DNA of 27,387 nt from Acidobacteriota bacterium (GTDB lineage: Bacteria > Actinomycetota > Acidimicrobiia > Acidimicrobiales > SHLQ01): assembly GCA_022562835.1 (NCBI GenBank), contig JADFOM010000003.1, positions 1 to 27,387 on the forward strand, read 5' to 3'. The translations under genes were made by a program, and so were the position numbers. The notes beneath the pieces were generated by a model. That model was not told the DNA's origin and did no database searches. It saw nothing but the letters and a program-made list of their open reading frames with translations. Shown in pieces: positions 7,605 to 13,858 of this stretch (positions within the stretch are counted from its first letter, which is position 1; every line of letters begins with the position of its first letter).

Positions 7605-8087
7605 ATGGCACGAATTGATCTACCCGAGGGCAACGATGAGGAACTTATTCGGGCGTTCGGCCTCGCGCCGAGCCTGGCTTTGGGTGCCGCAGCGTTTTCC
7701 GAGGCCGTCTATTCCAATTCGGGACTCCCTGTGCGATTGCGCGAGATCGTCCGGATGCGCATAGCCCAGCTCAACCAATGCGACATTTGACTCGACACAC
7801 GCGCTGTGCAGTTCGCACAGCATGATCTCTCCGAAGACGTCTACAACGCAGTTTCAGACTGGCGCACCGCGGCTGTGTTCAGCGAGGCGGAACGCGTCGC
7901 TCTCGAATACGCAGAACGGTTCGCCGATGACCATTTGGGCGTCGACCAGGAGCTCTACGATCGACTGGCAACCCATTTCGAACCAGCTCTGATCGTCGCA
8001 CTCACTTTGTCGATGGCCTGCTTTGTCGGGCTCGGGCGAGCCAACCAGGTGCTGGACCTCACGCAATCGTGTCCCTTGGAGATGTGA
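7605..8087 (+). CDS. Carboxymuconolactone decarboxylase/AhpD-like selenoprotein with in-frame TGA (CxxU)
   Basis: The frame from ATG 7605 (RBS AGAAGGAG, 7591-7598) runs to a TGA at 7788-7790 and continues without another stop to 8087, giving 160 residues if the TGA is read through. Both halves fit one CMD-family protein: PVRLREIVRMRIAQLNQC before the TGA, LDTRAVQFA after it, then EAERVALEYAERFADD and the GLGRANQVLDL end. The TGA is residue 62 and Cys59 is three before it, so it falls on the second cysteine of the family CxxC redox motif, giving CxxU. A hairpin fitting a bacterial SECIS element starts 12 bases after the TGA. Family members are thiol-disulfide or peroxide-handling proteins. A standard caller would report two fragments, with a false start at 7806. 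The alternative is a pseudogene with one nonsense mutation, but the conserved frame, position and hairpin argue for selenocysteine. No sel genes are in the window. Confidence 0.85.
7803..7821 (+). promoter_or_regulatory. Candidate bacterial SECIS hairpin
   Basis: Perfect 7-bp stem GCTGTGC (7803-7809) with GCACAGC (7815-7821) around the five-base loop AGTTC. The loop starts 19 bases after the TGA at 7788-7790 and has G as its second base. This meets the known bacterial SECIS pattern: an apical loop about 16-37 nt after the UGA, an upper stem of at least three pairs and a G in the first two loop positions, for SelB binding. It lies inside the coding frame, as bacterial SECIS elements do. Confidence 0.8.
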
Positions 8088-8153
8088 GAACAGAGTGCAA
8101 CGGTCATAGCAGCCGCCAACTCTAGGCGTTCCCGCTCAACGGGCGGCCAGCCG

Positions 8154-8360
8154 CTAGGCGATGAGCGATGCGATCGCCCAGATCGCGGCGATCGAGCCAA
8201 TCACGACGAAGAACAGGCTCCGCAAGATTGGCGCTTTCTCGAGATCGTCCTCGTCACGGCGACTCTCGGGCGGCCGAATGATCGCAAGGCCGTTGCCAAC
8301 CGCCATAGCAGCGCCGATCGCCAACACCAGATATGCGAGGAGATCCTCACCGAGAAACAT
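8154..8360 (-). CDS. Small two-span membrane protein, 68 residues
   Basis: ATG at 8360 is preceded on the minus strand by GGAGG (8367-8371) with six bases spacing, a textbook RBS, which fixes the start eight residues inside the longer frame. There are two hydrophobic segments, about residues 4-24 and 46-66, linked by a charged cytoplasmic-type loop ESRRDEDDLEKAP. No family recognised. It could be a two-TM accessory subunit or a general small membrane protein. It lies downstream of the anchored hypothetical protein on the same strand, 229 bp away. Confidence 0.7.
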   Translation of the reverse strand: MFLGEDLLAYLVLAIGAAMAVGNGLAIIRPPESRRDEDDLEKAPILRSLFFVVIGSIAAIWAIASLIA

Positions 8361-8589
8361 GCGGATCCTCCTTCGAAGAACCAAGAAATGTGCGAGGTGC
8401 GGAGATTTCGCTCAAGGTGCACGCTCACACGCCGATGCAATCTACAGCCGGTGGAATCGCCCCCACCGGTCTTGGGGACTCGGGCAGGGGTCGCAACTCC
8501 CTCCAACGCATCGCCACCAGCGCTTTCCAGGGTGCTGGCGCCTAGCGGCTTCTGCCCGATCCTCTCCAACCCGGCTCAGACGGGCCTCA
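8361..8589. other. Intergenic region with GC-rich hairpins
   Basis: No credible gene is seen here. It contains a strong hairpin, CCGGTGG ... CCACCGG with an eight-base loop, at about 8451-8473, which could end transcription of the minus-strand gene at 8590 but has no T-run. A second, weaker one (CCAGC ... GCTGG) lies near 8518-8542. I checked for a tRNA, an SRP RNA and a tmRNA and found no matching conserved core. Confidence 0.4.
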
Positions 8590-9348
8590 TCATCCAGGAT
8601 CGCCGTCGATCAACGACGCTATTTCCTCGCGAGTGACATCGGTGCGCAGCTCGGTTGCGGTCGTGGTCTCGACCGTGGTTTGACGATCGACGACGCTGGA
8701 GATCAACGCACCCGTCGCCTGGTCGAAACAGAAGGTTGAGGTCTGCCCATACGGCGGTGTGGCGATCGAGCGGGTTAGAAGCAAGCCATAACAGCCCTGC
8801 TCATCGCGGCGCAGGAGGTACGCCGGTGCGCCGACCTCGAAATAGGTCGATCGAGCGTTTGATTCTTGTTCAACCACCTCGTCGTAGTCGCTGCTCGACT
8901 GACCACTAATACAGCCGGTCGCGGTTTTGACCTGCGTGCCTGCACAGTTGACCAGCGATCCCCCGAACATGCCCGTCGTAGCGCCGAGACCGGCAATGAC
9001 ACGATCCGGCGGGAGTTGGGCATAGATCTGTGTCGAGTTCAGCACTCCACCATCGGAGACACGCTCACGTTCAACGGAGGACTCGATCCAAAACGATCCT
9101 CGTCGCCATCGCTCCCAATCTGCGTCGAACTCCGCGACGAGCGCGGCCTGGTCATCGGTGAACAGGCCTAGTTCCTCATCGGAAAGATCGATGGCAATGA
9201 CCGGGTCAACGTTCTGTTCGTTGTCGATGACCAGAAGAATGATCGTTGCCGCCGCCGCGCCCAGCAGGCCTACCACCGCAACTGTGAGGATGAAAATGCG
9301 ACGGCTCATCGGCGAGGGTGAAGACCGACCGTGCAACGCGCGCAACAC
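8590..9348 (-). CDS. Membrane-anchored hypothetical protein
   Basis: From GTG at 9348 the protein has 252 residues; ATG at 9309 (239 residues) is an equally possible start. After a short basic stretch (MSRRIF) there is one membrane span of about 23 residues rich in Ala, Val, Leu and Ile. The rest is an acidic, probably extracytoplasmic domain with four cysteines (NCAGTQVKTATGC, then QGCYG and FCFD), suggesting two disulfides. The single span is not followed by a signal-peptidase site I can identify, so it is likely an uncleaved anchor. The family is not recognised. It lies just downstream of dnaB on the opposite side of a 41-bp gap, same strand. Confidence 0.7.
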   Translation of the reverse strand: MLRALHGRSSPSPMSRRIFILTVAVVGLLGAAAATIILLVIDNEQNVDPVIAIDLSDEELGLFTDDQAALVAEFDADWERWRRGSFWIESSVERERVSDGGVLNSTQIYAQLPPDRVIAGLGATTGMFGGSLVNCAGTQVKTATGCISGQSSSDYDEVVEQESNARSTYFEVGAPAYLLRRDEQGCYGLLLTRSIATPPYGQTSTFCFDQATGALISSVVDRQTTVETTTATELRTDVTREEIASLIDGDPG

Positions 9349-9389
9349 GGCCCTTCTAATCGAGTCCAGCCAGAGGTCACGATAGCAAT

Positions 9390-10748
9390 TTACCTCGGTT
9401 CGGACGATCCTCGTGCCATGTTCGCGAACCGTGTGTAGTGCCCCAGGAATGCCAACCGGACCACGCCGGTGGGACCATTGCGATGCTTCGCGACGATGAT
9501 CTCGGCGGTGCCGGCGTCAGCGCTATCGGAATTGTAGAAGTCGTCTCGATAGATGAACATCACGACGTCGGCATCCTGTTCGATCGAACCCGACTCTCGC
9601 AGGTCCGACAACATCGGACGTTTGTCGACGCGTTGTTCGAGTCCTCTAGAGAGCTGCGATAAAGCAACCACCGGTACTTCGAGCTCCCGGGCGAGAATCT
9701 TCAGTCCACGGCTCAACTCAGAGACTTCTACCTGGCGGCTCTCCGCACCCGAACGACCGGTCATCAGCTGGAGGTAGTCGATGACGATCATGCCGAGATC
9801 GCCGACCCGACTCTTGAGCCGCCGCGCCTTGGCGCGGATCTCCATAAGCGTGAGGTTCGGATTGTCGTCGATAAAAATCGGCGCTTCGCCCAGGCGCCCG
9901 ACACCGTGAGAGATCTTGCTCCAATCCGACTCCGACAGCTGACCATCACGAACCTTCGTTGCGTCGACGCGTGCCTCGGCGCAAAGAAGACGCTGGGATA
10001 GCTCAAGTCGAGCCATCTCGAGCGAGAAGATCAAGACTGGACGGTCGTGCTCGATCGCGGCGTTGGCCGCCATTCCTAGGGCGAGACTCGTCTTTCCCAT
10101 GGCGGGGCGCGACCCGATGACGTTGAGTGCGCTGGGCTGAAGGCCTGACAGGAGCGTGTCCAGCTCGGTGAACCCGGTAGCCGTGCCGGTGATCGCGTCA
10201 CCCCGTTCGATGAGGTGCTCGAGTCGATCAAGGTTCTCGTCGAGGAGGTGGCGAATCTCCGACATCGAGTCTGTAATACGACCCTCGGCGACCTTGTACA
10301 TCATGCTCTCGGCCGAATCGACCGCCTTGCGGACATCCTCAGGTCGGCTGTAGCCGAGTTCAGAAATCTCGCCGGCGACACCGATCAGTTTGCGCAGGGT
10401 CGCCGTCTCGTTGACGATGCGGCCATAGCTCGCTGCACTCGACGTCGACGGTGTCTCGGATTGGAGATCGACCAAGGCCTGGGAGCCTCCGACGAGGTCA
10501 AGCATTCCAGTGCGGTCGAGTTCCTCTGCAACCGTGACTGGATCGGCGGGTTCACCCACCGCGTAGAGACTGGTAATCGCTTCGAAGACGCGAGCGCTAG
10601 CCGGGCGATAGAACTCGTCGGCGGACACAACCTCGATAGCGTCACTGACCGCATCGCGCGAAAGCAGCATCGCTCCGAGCACGGATTCCTCGGCTTCGAG
10701 ATTGTGGGGCGGCACCCTCTCGGAGCGCGCGGAACTATCAGCTGACAT
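9390..10748 (-). CDS. dnaB: Replicative DNA helicase DnaB
   Basis: Hexameric 5'-3' helicase that opens the chromosomal replication fork. The product is 452 residues with no intein, unlike several mycobacterial DnaB proteins. The N-terminal domain starts with PPHNLEAEESVLGAMLLS. The RecA-like domain has a Walker A SRPAMGKTS near residues 213-221, the segment VLIFSLEMA, the Walker B MIVIDYLQLM, the SQLSRGLEQR arginine-bearing loop and DLRESGSIEQDADVV. ATG at 10748 has an AGGTGA-type RBS just upstream. It is the last gene of the rpsF-ssb-rpsR-rplI-dnaB cluster, separated from rplI by 112 bp that hold two DnaA-box-like repeats, so it may have its own promoter. Confidence 0.97.
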   Translation of the reverse strand: MSADSSARSERVPPHNLEAEESVLGAMLLSRDAVSDAIEVVSADEFYRPASARVFEAITSLYAVGEPADPVTVAEELDRTGMLDLVGGSQALVDLQSETPSTSSAASYGRIVNETATLRKLIGVAGEISELGYSRPEDVRKAVDSAESMMYKVAEGRITDSMSEIRHLLDENLDRLEHLIERGDAITGTATGFTELDTLLSGLQPSALNVIGSRPAMGKTSLALGMAANAAIEHDRPVLIFSLEMARLELSQRLLCAEARVDATKVRDGQLSESDWSKISHGVGRLGEAPIFIDDNPNLTLMEIRAKARRLKSRVGDLGMIVIDYLQLMTGRSGAESRQVEVSELSRGLKILARELEVPVVALSQLSRGLEQRVDKRPMLSDLRESGSIEQDADVVMFIYRDDFYNSDSADAGTAEIIVAKHRNGPTGVVRLAFLGHYTRFANMARGSSEPR

Positions 10749-10827
10749 GACTCACCTACTTTGCCTGATCGGGCCTGTGAATCACCAGAGGACGACGTTG
10801 CCCTCGCTGGGGATATCGAACCTTTTC

Positions 10828-10848
10828 TGTGGATGACCCTGTGGATGA
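10828..10848 (-). promoter_or_regulatory. Two tandem DnaA-box-like repeats ahead of dnaB
   Basis: TGTGGATGA occurs at 10828-10836 and again at 10840-10848, a 12-bp direct repeat. On the minus strand each reads TCATCCACA, one base from the DnaA box TTATCCACA. They lie 80-100 bp upstream of the dnaB start in the rplI-dnaB gap. DnaA control of dnaB is an inference. Confidence 0.45.
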
Positions 10849-10860
10849 CCGGAAACGAGC

Positions 10861-11310
10861 CTATTCCTGGCCCGCCACCTCGATCGTGACAGGGAATTCG
10901 ACCTCCGAATGAAGTTTGGCGGTGACGATGTGTTGGCCAATGTCCTTGATCGCCTCGCTGATCACGATCTGCTTACGATCGATCACAATTCCGGTCTGTT
11001 CCTCTATGGCCTGGACGACATCGGCACTTGAAACCGATCCGAACAAACGGTCACCAGCTCCCGAACGAGCCGAAAGGTTGATGACGGTTGGCACCAGGCG
11101 ACTGGCGATCTCCTCGGCGTCGGAGCGATCGGACGCGTGCTTTTCAGCACGGACCTTCCGCGTCGACGCTGCAGCGACCTCAGCGTTATCGGTAGCTTTC
11201 AATCCCAGACCCTTGGGCACGAGAAAATTGCGCGCATAGCCAGCGGTCACGTCTACGACATCACCCCTCCGGCCGAGTCCCTCGACGTCACCACGCAGTA
11301 TCATTCTCAT
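10861..11310 (-). CDS. rplI: 50S ribosomal protein bL9
   Basis: Large-subunit ribosomal protein of 149 residues, full length. The N-terminal rRNA-binding domain has the family signature: MRMILRGDVEGLGRRGDVVD followed by GYARNFLVPKGLGLKAT. A long charged linker helix and the C-terminal domain with IGQHIVTAKLHSEVEFPVTI complete it. Its ATG overlaps the 3' end of rpsR by four bases, so translation is probably coupled. Confidence 0.97.
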   Translation of the reverse strand: MRMILRGDVEGLGRRGDVVDVTAGYARNFLVPKGLGLKATDNAEVAAASTRKVRAEKHASDRSDAEEIASRLVPTVINLSARSGAGDRLFGSVSSADVVQAIEEQTGIVIDRKQIVISEAIKDIGQHIVTAKLHSEVEFPVTIEVAGQE

Positions 11311-11735
11311 GATTCAACGACCTCTGTGGTCTCGATCTCGATCACTTCCGCGTCGTTGTCTTCGCCCGGAGTTTCGTCATCACGCGAAGCCGGCGGCGGA
11401 GCCTGCGGCTTCGGCGGCGGGCCGTCGGCGCGACCTCGGTCACCACCGCGCTCGCCCTTTCCGCCGCGCTGTGTAGTTACTCGGTTGGAGTACGGCAGCA
11501 ATGCCATCTCACGTGAGTTCTTGATCGCCCTCGCAATGACTCGTTGCTGCTGAGAATCGTTGCCCGTGACGCGCCGCGCCCGGATCTTGGCACGGTCGGA
11601 AATGAACTTCTTGAGGAGGTTCACGTCTTTGTAGTCGACATATTCGATCTTCTCGATCGTCAGCGGACTGATCTTCTTCTTTGCGCGGCGTGCGTTGTCT
11701 TTGTTCTTGCCACGTTTCGGCGGCTGCTTGGCCAT
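11307..11735 (-). CDS. rpsR: 30S ribosomal protein bS18 with long C-terminal tail
   Basis: Small-subunit protein that pairs with bS6. Residues 1-85 are a normal bS18: KKISPLTIEKIEYVDYKD, LLKKFISDRAKIRARRVTG, RVIARAIKNSREMALLPYSNR. No cysteine is present, so this is a zinc-free (C-minus) form. Residues 86-142 are an extra tail: first basic and glycine-rich, then proline-rich (PPPKPQAPPPA), then strongly acidic. Such a tail is absent from the usual 75-90 residue bS18. Its ATG overlaps the ssb stop by one base (TGATG) and its end overlaps rplI by four. The tail continues in frame with no sign of a frameshift. Confidence 0.95.
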   Translation of the reverse strand: MAKQPPKRGKNKDNARRAKKKISPLTIEKIEYVDYKDVNLLKKFISDRAKIRARRVTGNDSQQQRVIARAIKNSREMALLPYSNRVTTQRGGKGERGGDRGRADGPPPKPQAPPPASRDDETPGEDNDAEVIEIETTEVVES

Positions 11736-12178
11736 CAGAACGGCTCCTCATCCATGTCGTAGGTCGGCGCGTTCTCAACGGGCTTCTGCGGCGCAGAATC
11801 GCCGCTGTTACCCCCGTCGGAACCGCCGCGGTATTCGTTCTTCGTGATCGAAGCGGTCGCCCATTTCAGGCTTGGTGCGACATCATCGGCGATGATCTCC
11901 ACCTTTGACCGTCGGTCACCGTCTTGGTTCTCCCATGAACGCTGATCGAGTCGTCCGTAGACGATTACACGTGAACCCTTGACCAACGACTCGCTCACGT
12001 TCTCGGCGAGCTGCCGCCAGCAGGTAACGTCAAAGAACGAGGTCTCGTCTTCGCCGTCCTTGTTCTTCTTGTTCCACGCGAGACCAAAATTGGTCACCGC
12101 GGCACCATTGGGTGTGAACCGAAGTTCGGGATCCCGGGTGATGTTCCCTACTACCGTGACTGTGTTGTCGAACGCCAT
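11735..12178 (-). CDS. ssb: Single-stranded DNA-binding protein
   Basis: Binds single-stranded DNA during replication and repair as a tetramer. The 147-residue product has an N-terminal OB fold starting NTVTVVGNITRDPELRFTPNG, with FFDVTCWRQLAENV and GSRVIVYGRLDQRSWENQDG. A short Gly/Ser/Asn-rich linker is followed by the acidic tip DMDEEPF, the docking site for partner proteins. The tip ends in PF as in other SSBs. An AGGAGG ribosome binding site precedes the ATG. It lies 15 bp after rpsF. Confidence 0.96.
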   Translation of the reverse strand: MAFDNTVTVVGNITRDPELRFTPNGAAVTNFGLAWNKKNKDGEDETSFFDVTCWRQLAENVSESLVKGSRVIVYGRLDQRSWENQDGDRRSKVEIIADDVAPSLKWATASITKNEYRGGSDGGNSGDSAPQKPVENAPTYDMDEEPF

Positions 12179-12193
12179 ATTAATCCTCCTGAG

Positions 12194-12538
12194 TTACTCG
12201 GCGTCAGCCGAGCTCGGAGCGACGCCCAGAAGACCGCGGCGATTCGCCTCGTCATCGGGAAGTCGCAGAATCTTGTGGCGGACGACTTCGTCCGCGAGAC
12301 GTAGTTGCCGATCGAGGGTCGATAGGTCGGCGGCCTCCGTCACGATTTCCGCGACGACATAGGTGCCTTCCCACTTGTGGTCGATCTCATACGCAAAGCG
12401 ACGACGACCCCAGTTGTCGCTCTTGGCGACCTTGCCACCCTCGTTCTCGATGGTTGCGGTGATCTGTTCGACATGCCCACCGATATCAGTATCGGCAACG
12501 GCACTATCGAAAATGACCATCAGCTCATAGACGCGCAT
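12194..12538 (-). CDS. rpsF: 30S ribosomal protein bS6
   Basis: Small-subunit protein, 114 residues, first gene of the rpsF-ssb-rpsR-rplI-dnaB cluster. It begins MRVYELMVIFDSAV and contains GRRRFAYEIDHKWEGTYVV and the end of the fold DEVVRHKILRL. A strong RBS (GGGAGGAG) precedes the ATG. The upstream region is unusually rich in inverted and direct repeats, which may contain its promoter or a translational regulation site. Confidence 0.97.
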   Translation of the reverse strand: MRVYELMVIFDSAVADTDIGGHVEQITATIENEGGKVAKSDNWGRRRFAYEIDHKWEGTYVVAEIVTEAADLSTLDRQLRLADEVVRHKILRLPDDEANRRGLLGVAPSSADAE

Positions 12539-12600
12539 TGGCGTTTCTCCTCCCTATGGACCCGAGAGCAATCGGGGCCCCGACCTGGGGCAGGGCTCAT

Positions 12601-12636
12601 GTTGAACCGACAATCGTACTGTGCGATCGGTTCAAC
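12601..12636. repeat. 10-bp perfect inverted repeat upstream of rpsF
   Basis: GTTGAACCGA at 12601-12610 is the exact complement of TCGGTTCAAC at 12627-12636. An inner ATCG/CGAT pair can extend the stem around a 7-base loop with a 3-base bulge. It lies 63-98 bp ahead of the rpsF start. It could be an operator, a leader hairpin of the rpsF mRNA, or part of the panB terminator; it has no T-run. Confidence 0.6.
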
Positions 12637-12683
12637 TCCGACCGCATTACCCCACCATGACCGGAGGGTGTGACAGTGTTCCC

Positions 12684-12884
12684 GCGCTTGCGTTCTGCGT
12701 ATGAGCTGTGTTCCGCGATGTTGTGAGCATTAGCGATCAACTCGGTTAGTGAGTGAGCATCAGCGATCGAACGGCGTTGGTGTCCGCGATGTTGTGAGCG
12801 TTAGCGATCAACTCGGTTAGTGAGTGAGCATCAGCGATCGAACGGCGCCTCGCCGCCCCGAACGGTTTGCGCTTGCGTTCTGCG
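12684..12884. repeat. Nested direct repeats between panB and rpsF
   Basis: A 65-bp unit occurs at 12712-12776 and 12783-12847 (period 71 bp) with one visible mismatch (A/G). Each unit holds two copies of an 18-bp motif, GTGAGCRTYAGCGATCRA, so four copies lie at 12723-12740, 12753-12770, 12794-12811 and 12824-12841, spaced 30, 41 and 30 bp. The 16-bp sequence GCGCTTGCGTTCTGCG flanks the block at 12684-12699 and 12869-12884, the right copy ending four bases before the panB stop codon. Spacers differ too much for a CRISPR array. Confidence 0.85.
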
Positions 12885-12888
12885 GAAA

Positions 12889-13734
12889 TCAGCAGCCGTA
12901 GAGACCGAGCGCTTCGGCTTGTTCATCGGTCATGTGATAGCTCTCGGCGTCATTGGGGAAGTTGCCCGCCCGCACATCGGCGACGTAGTTACCGAGAGCG
13001 TCGACGCTAGTGCTCGCAACATCGGCATAACGACGCACGAACTTGGGCATGAGTCGATCCTCGATGCCCAGCACATCGTGGTAGACGAGCACCTGCCCGT
13101 CGCAGTTGGGGCCTGCACCGATACCGATGGTCGGGACATCGACCGAATCGGTGACCATCTTGGCGACTCGAACGGGTACACCCTCGAGCACAATTGCGAA
13201 ACATCCAGCATGCGCTAGGGCCTTCGCGGCGTCGATCAACGCCATCGCTGCGTCCGCGCTACGGCCCTGAACCTTGAACCCGCCCATCGCGTGCACCGAC
13301 TGCGGAGTCAACCCGATATGACCCATGACGGGGATCTCTGCCGACACGATCGACTCGATCATGGCGAGGCGGCGGCGACCGCCTTCGAGCTTCACCGCCT
13401 GCGCACCAGCACGTACGAGCGTCGCAGCGTTACGCACCGTCTCTTCGCTCGACACGTGGTAGCTCATCCACGGAAGGTCGCCCACGATCAACGCTTTTGG
13501 CTTCGTCCGCGCCACAGCTGCGGTGTGATGCGCCATGTCGTCGATGGTCACCTGAAGCGTGTCGTCATAGCCAAGCACGACCATGGCCAAGGAGTCACCG
13601 ACCAGGATCATGTCGGCGCCGGACGCGTCAACGTGGCGAGCGCTCGGCGCGTCATACGCCGTCAGCATCACCAACGGATCGGCACCATCGCGAACCTTAC
13701 GGGAACGAACCAACGGAGCTGTTACGCGAGTCAT
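12889..13734 (-). CDS. panB: 3-methyl-2-oxobutanoate hydroxymethyltransferase
   Basis: First step of pantothenate synthesis: transfers a hydroxymethyl group from 5,10-methylene-tetrahydrofolate to 2-oxoisovalerate, giving ketopantoate. The 281-residue TIM-barrel protein has the family motifs LTAYDAPSARHVD, VGDSLAMVVLGYDDT (metal-binding Asp), ALIVGDLPW (second Asp), QAVKLEGG, VMGHIGLTPQS and TIGIGAGPNCDGQVLVYHD. The ATG has a strong GGAGAAG RBS. It is divergent from glnS with 124 bp between starts. panC is not nearby, so the pathway genes are dispersed. Confidence 0.97.
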   Translation of the reverse strand: MTRVTAPLVRSRKVRDGADPLVMLTAYDAPSARHVDASGADMILVGDSLAMVVLGYDDTLQVTIDDMAHHTAAVARTKPKALIVGDLPWMSYHVSSEETVRNAATLVRAGAQAVKLEGGRRRLAMIESIVSAEIPVMGHIGLTPQSVHAMGGFKVQGRSADAAMALIDAAKALAHAGCFAIVLEGVPVRVAKMVTDSVDVPTIGIGAGPNCDGQVLVYHDVLGIEDRLMPKFVRRYADVASTSVDALGNYVADVRAGNFPNDAESYHMTDEQAEALGLYGC

Positions 13735-13785
13735 TTACTTCTCCTTCCGTCCAGCGCCTACATGGCTGCCAGCGGCATCTGTAAC

Positions 13786-13806
13786 AGTATAGGCACGCTC
13801 GTGCCT
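13786..13806. promoter_or_regulatory. Inverted repeat and -10-like element in the panB/glnS divergent gap
   Basis: AGGCACG-CT-CGTGCCT at 13791-13806 is a perfect 7-bp inverted repeat. Overlapping it on the minus strand is TATACT (13786-13791), a good -10 for panB, which would give a leader of about 45 bases. A protein binding the palindrome would block this promoter. The -35 is weak, and the regulator is unknown. Confidence 0.45.
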
Positions 13807-13858
13807 TGGAGAAAACTATGGAGAACCGATCCTTTCTCATGCGAAATAGGCTGCAGGC

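Larger units (their letters stand above)
12539..12888. other. 350-bp gene-free region between rpsF and panB
   Basis: No gene is supported. On the rpsF side lies a long inverted repeat (12601-12636). On the panB side lies a block of direct repeats (12684-12884) built from a duplicated 65-bp unit flanked by two copies of a 16-bp sequence. panB stops at 12889, so the region is the terminator area of panB and the promoter area of rpsF at once. I could not identify a convincing sigma-A promoter by eye. Confidence 0.6.

Noticed and set aside
7806..8087. Independent short CMD gene starting at GTG 7806
   Set aside because: This GTG lies within the hairpin stem and in the same frame as the upstream half. 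No RBS precedes it, and it would lack the redox motif.
8385..8589. Structured RNA (tRNA-Sec, SRP RNA or tmRNA) in a GC-rich gap
   Set aside because: A T-arm-like stretch near 8490-8510 has the wrong loop sequence, there is no matching acceptor stem or anticodon arm, and the conserved SRP and tmRNA cores are absent.
8161..8739. 192-residue plus-strand frame over the small membrane protein and its neighbour
   Set aside because: It is the shadow of two minus-strand genes, very rich in Arg and Ser, and has no RBS or domain.
9390..10748. Intein in DnaB
   Set aside because: The protein has normal length and the usual insertion segments around the Walker A motif are uninterrupted.
11963..11978. 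Possible parS site around CACGTG inside ssb
   Set aside because: Only the central CACGTG and a few flanking bases agree with the parS consensus; about five of sixteen positions differ.
12684..12884. CRISPR array
   Set aside because: There are only four motif copies, the spacers repeat as well, spacing alternates and no cas genes are near.
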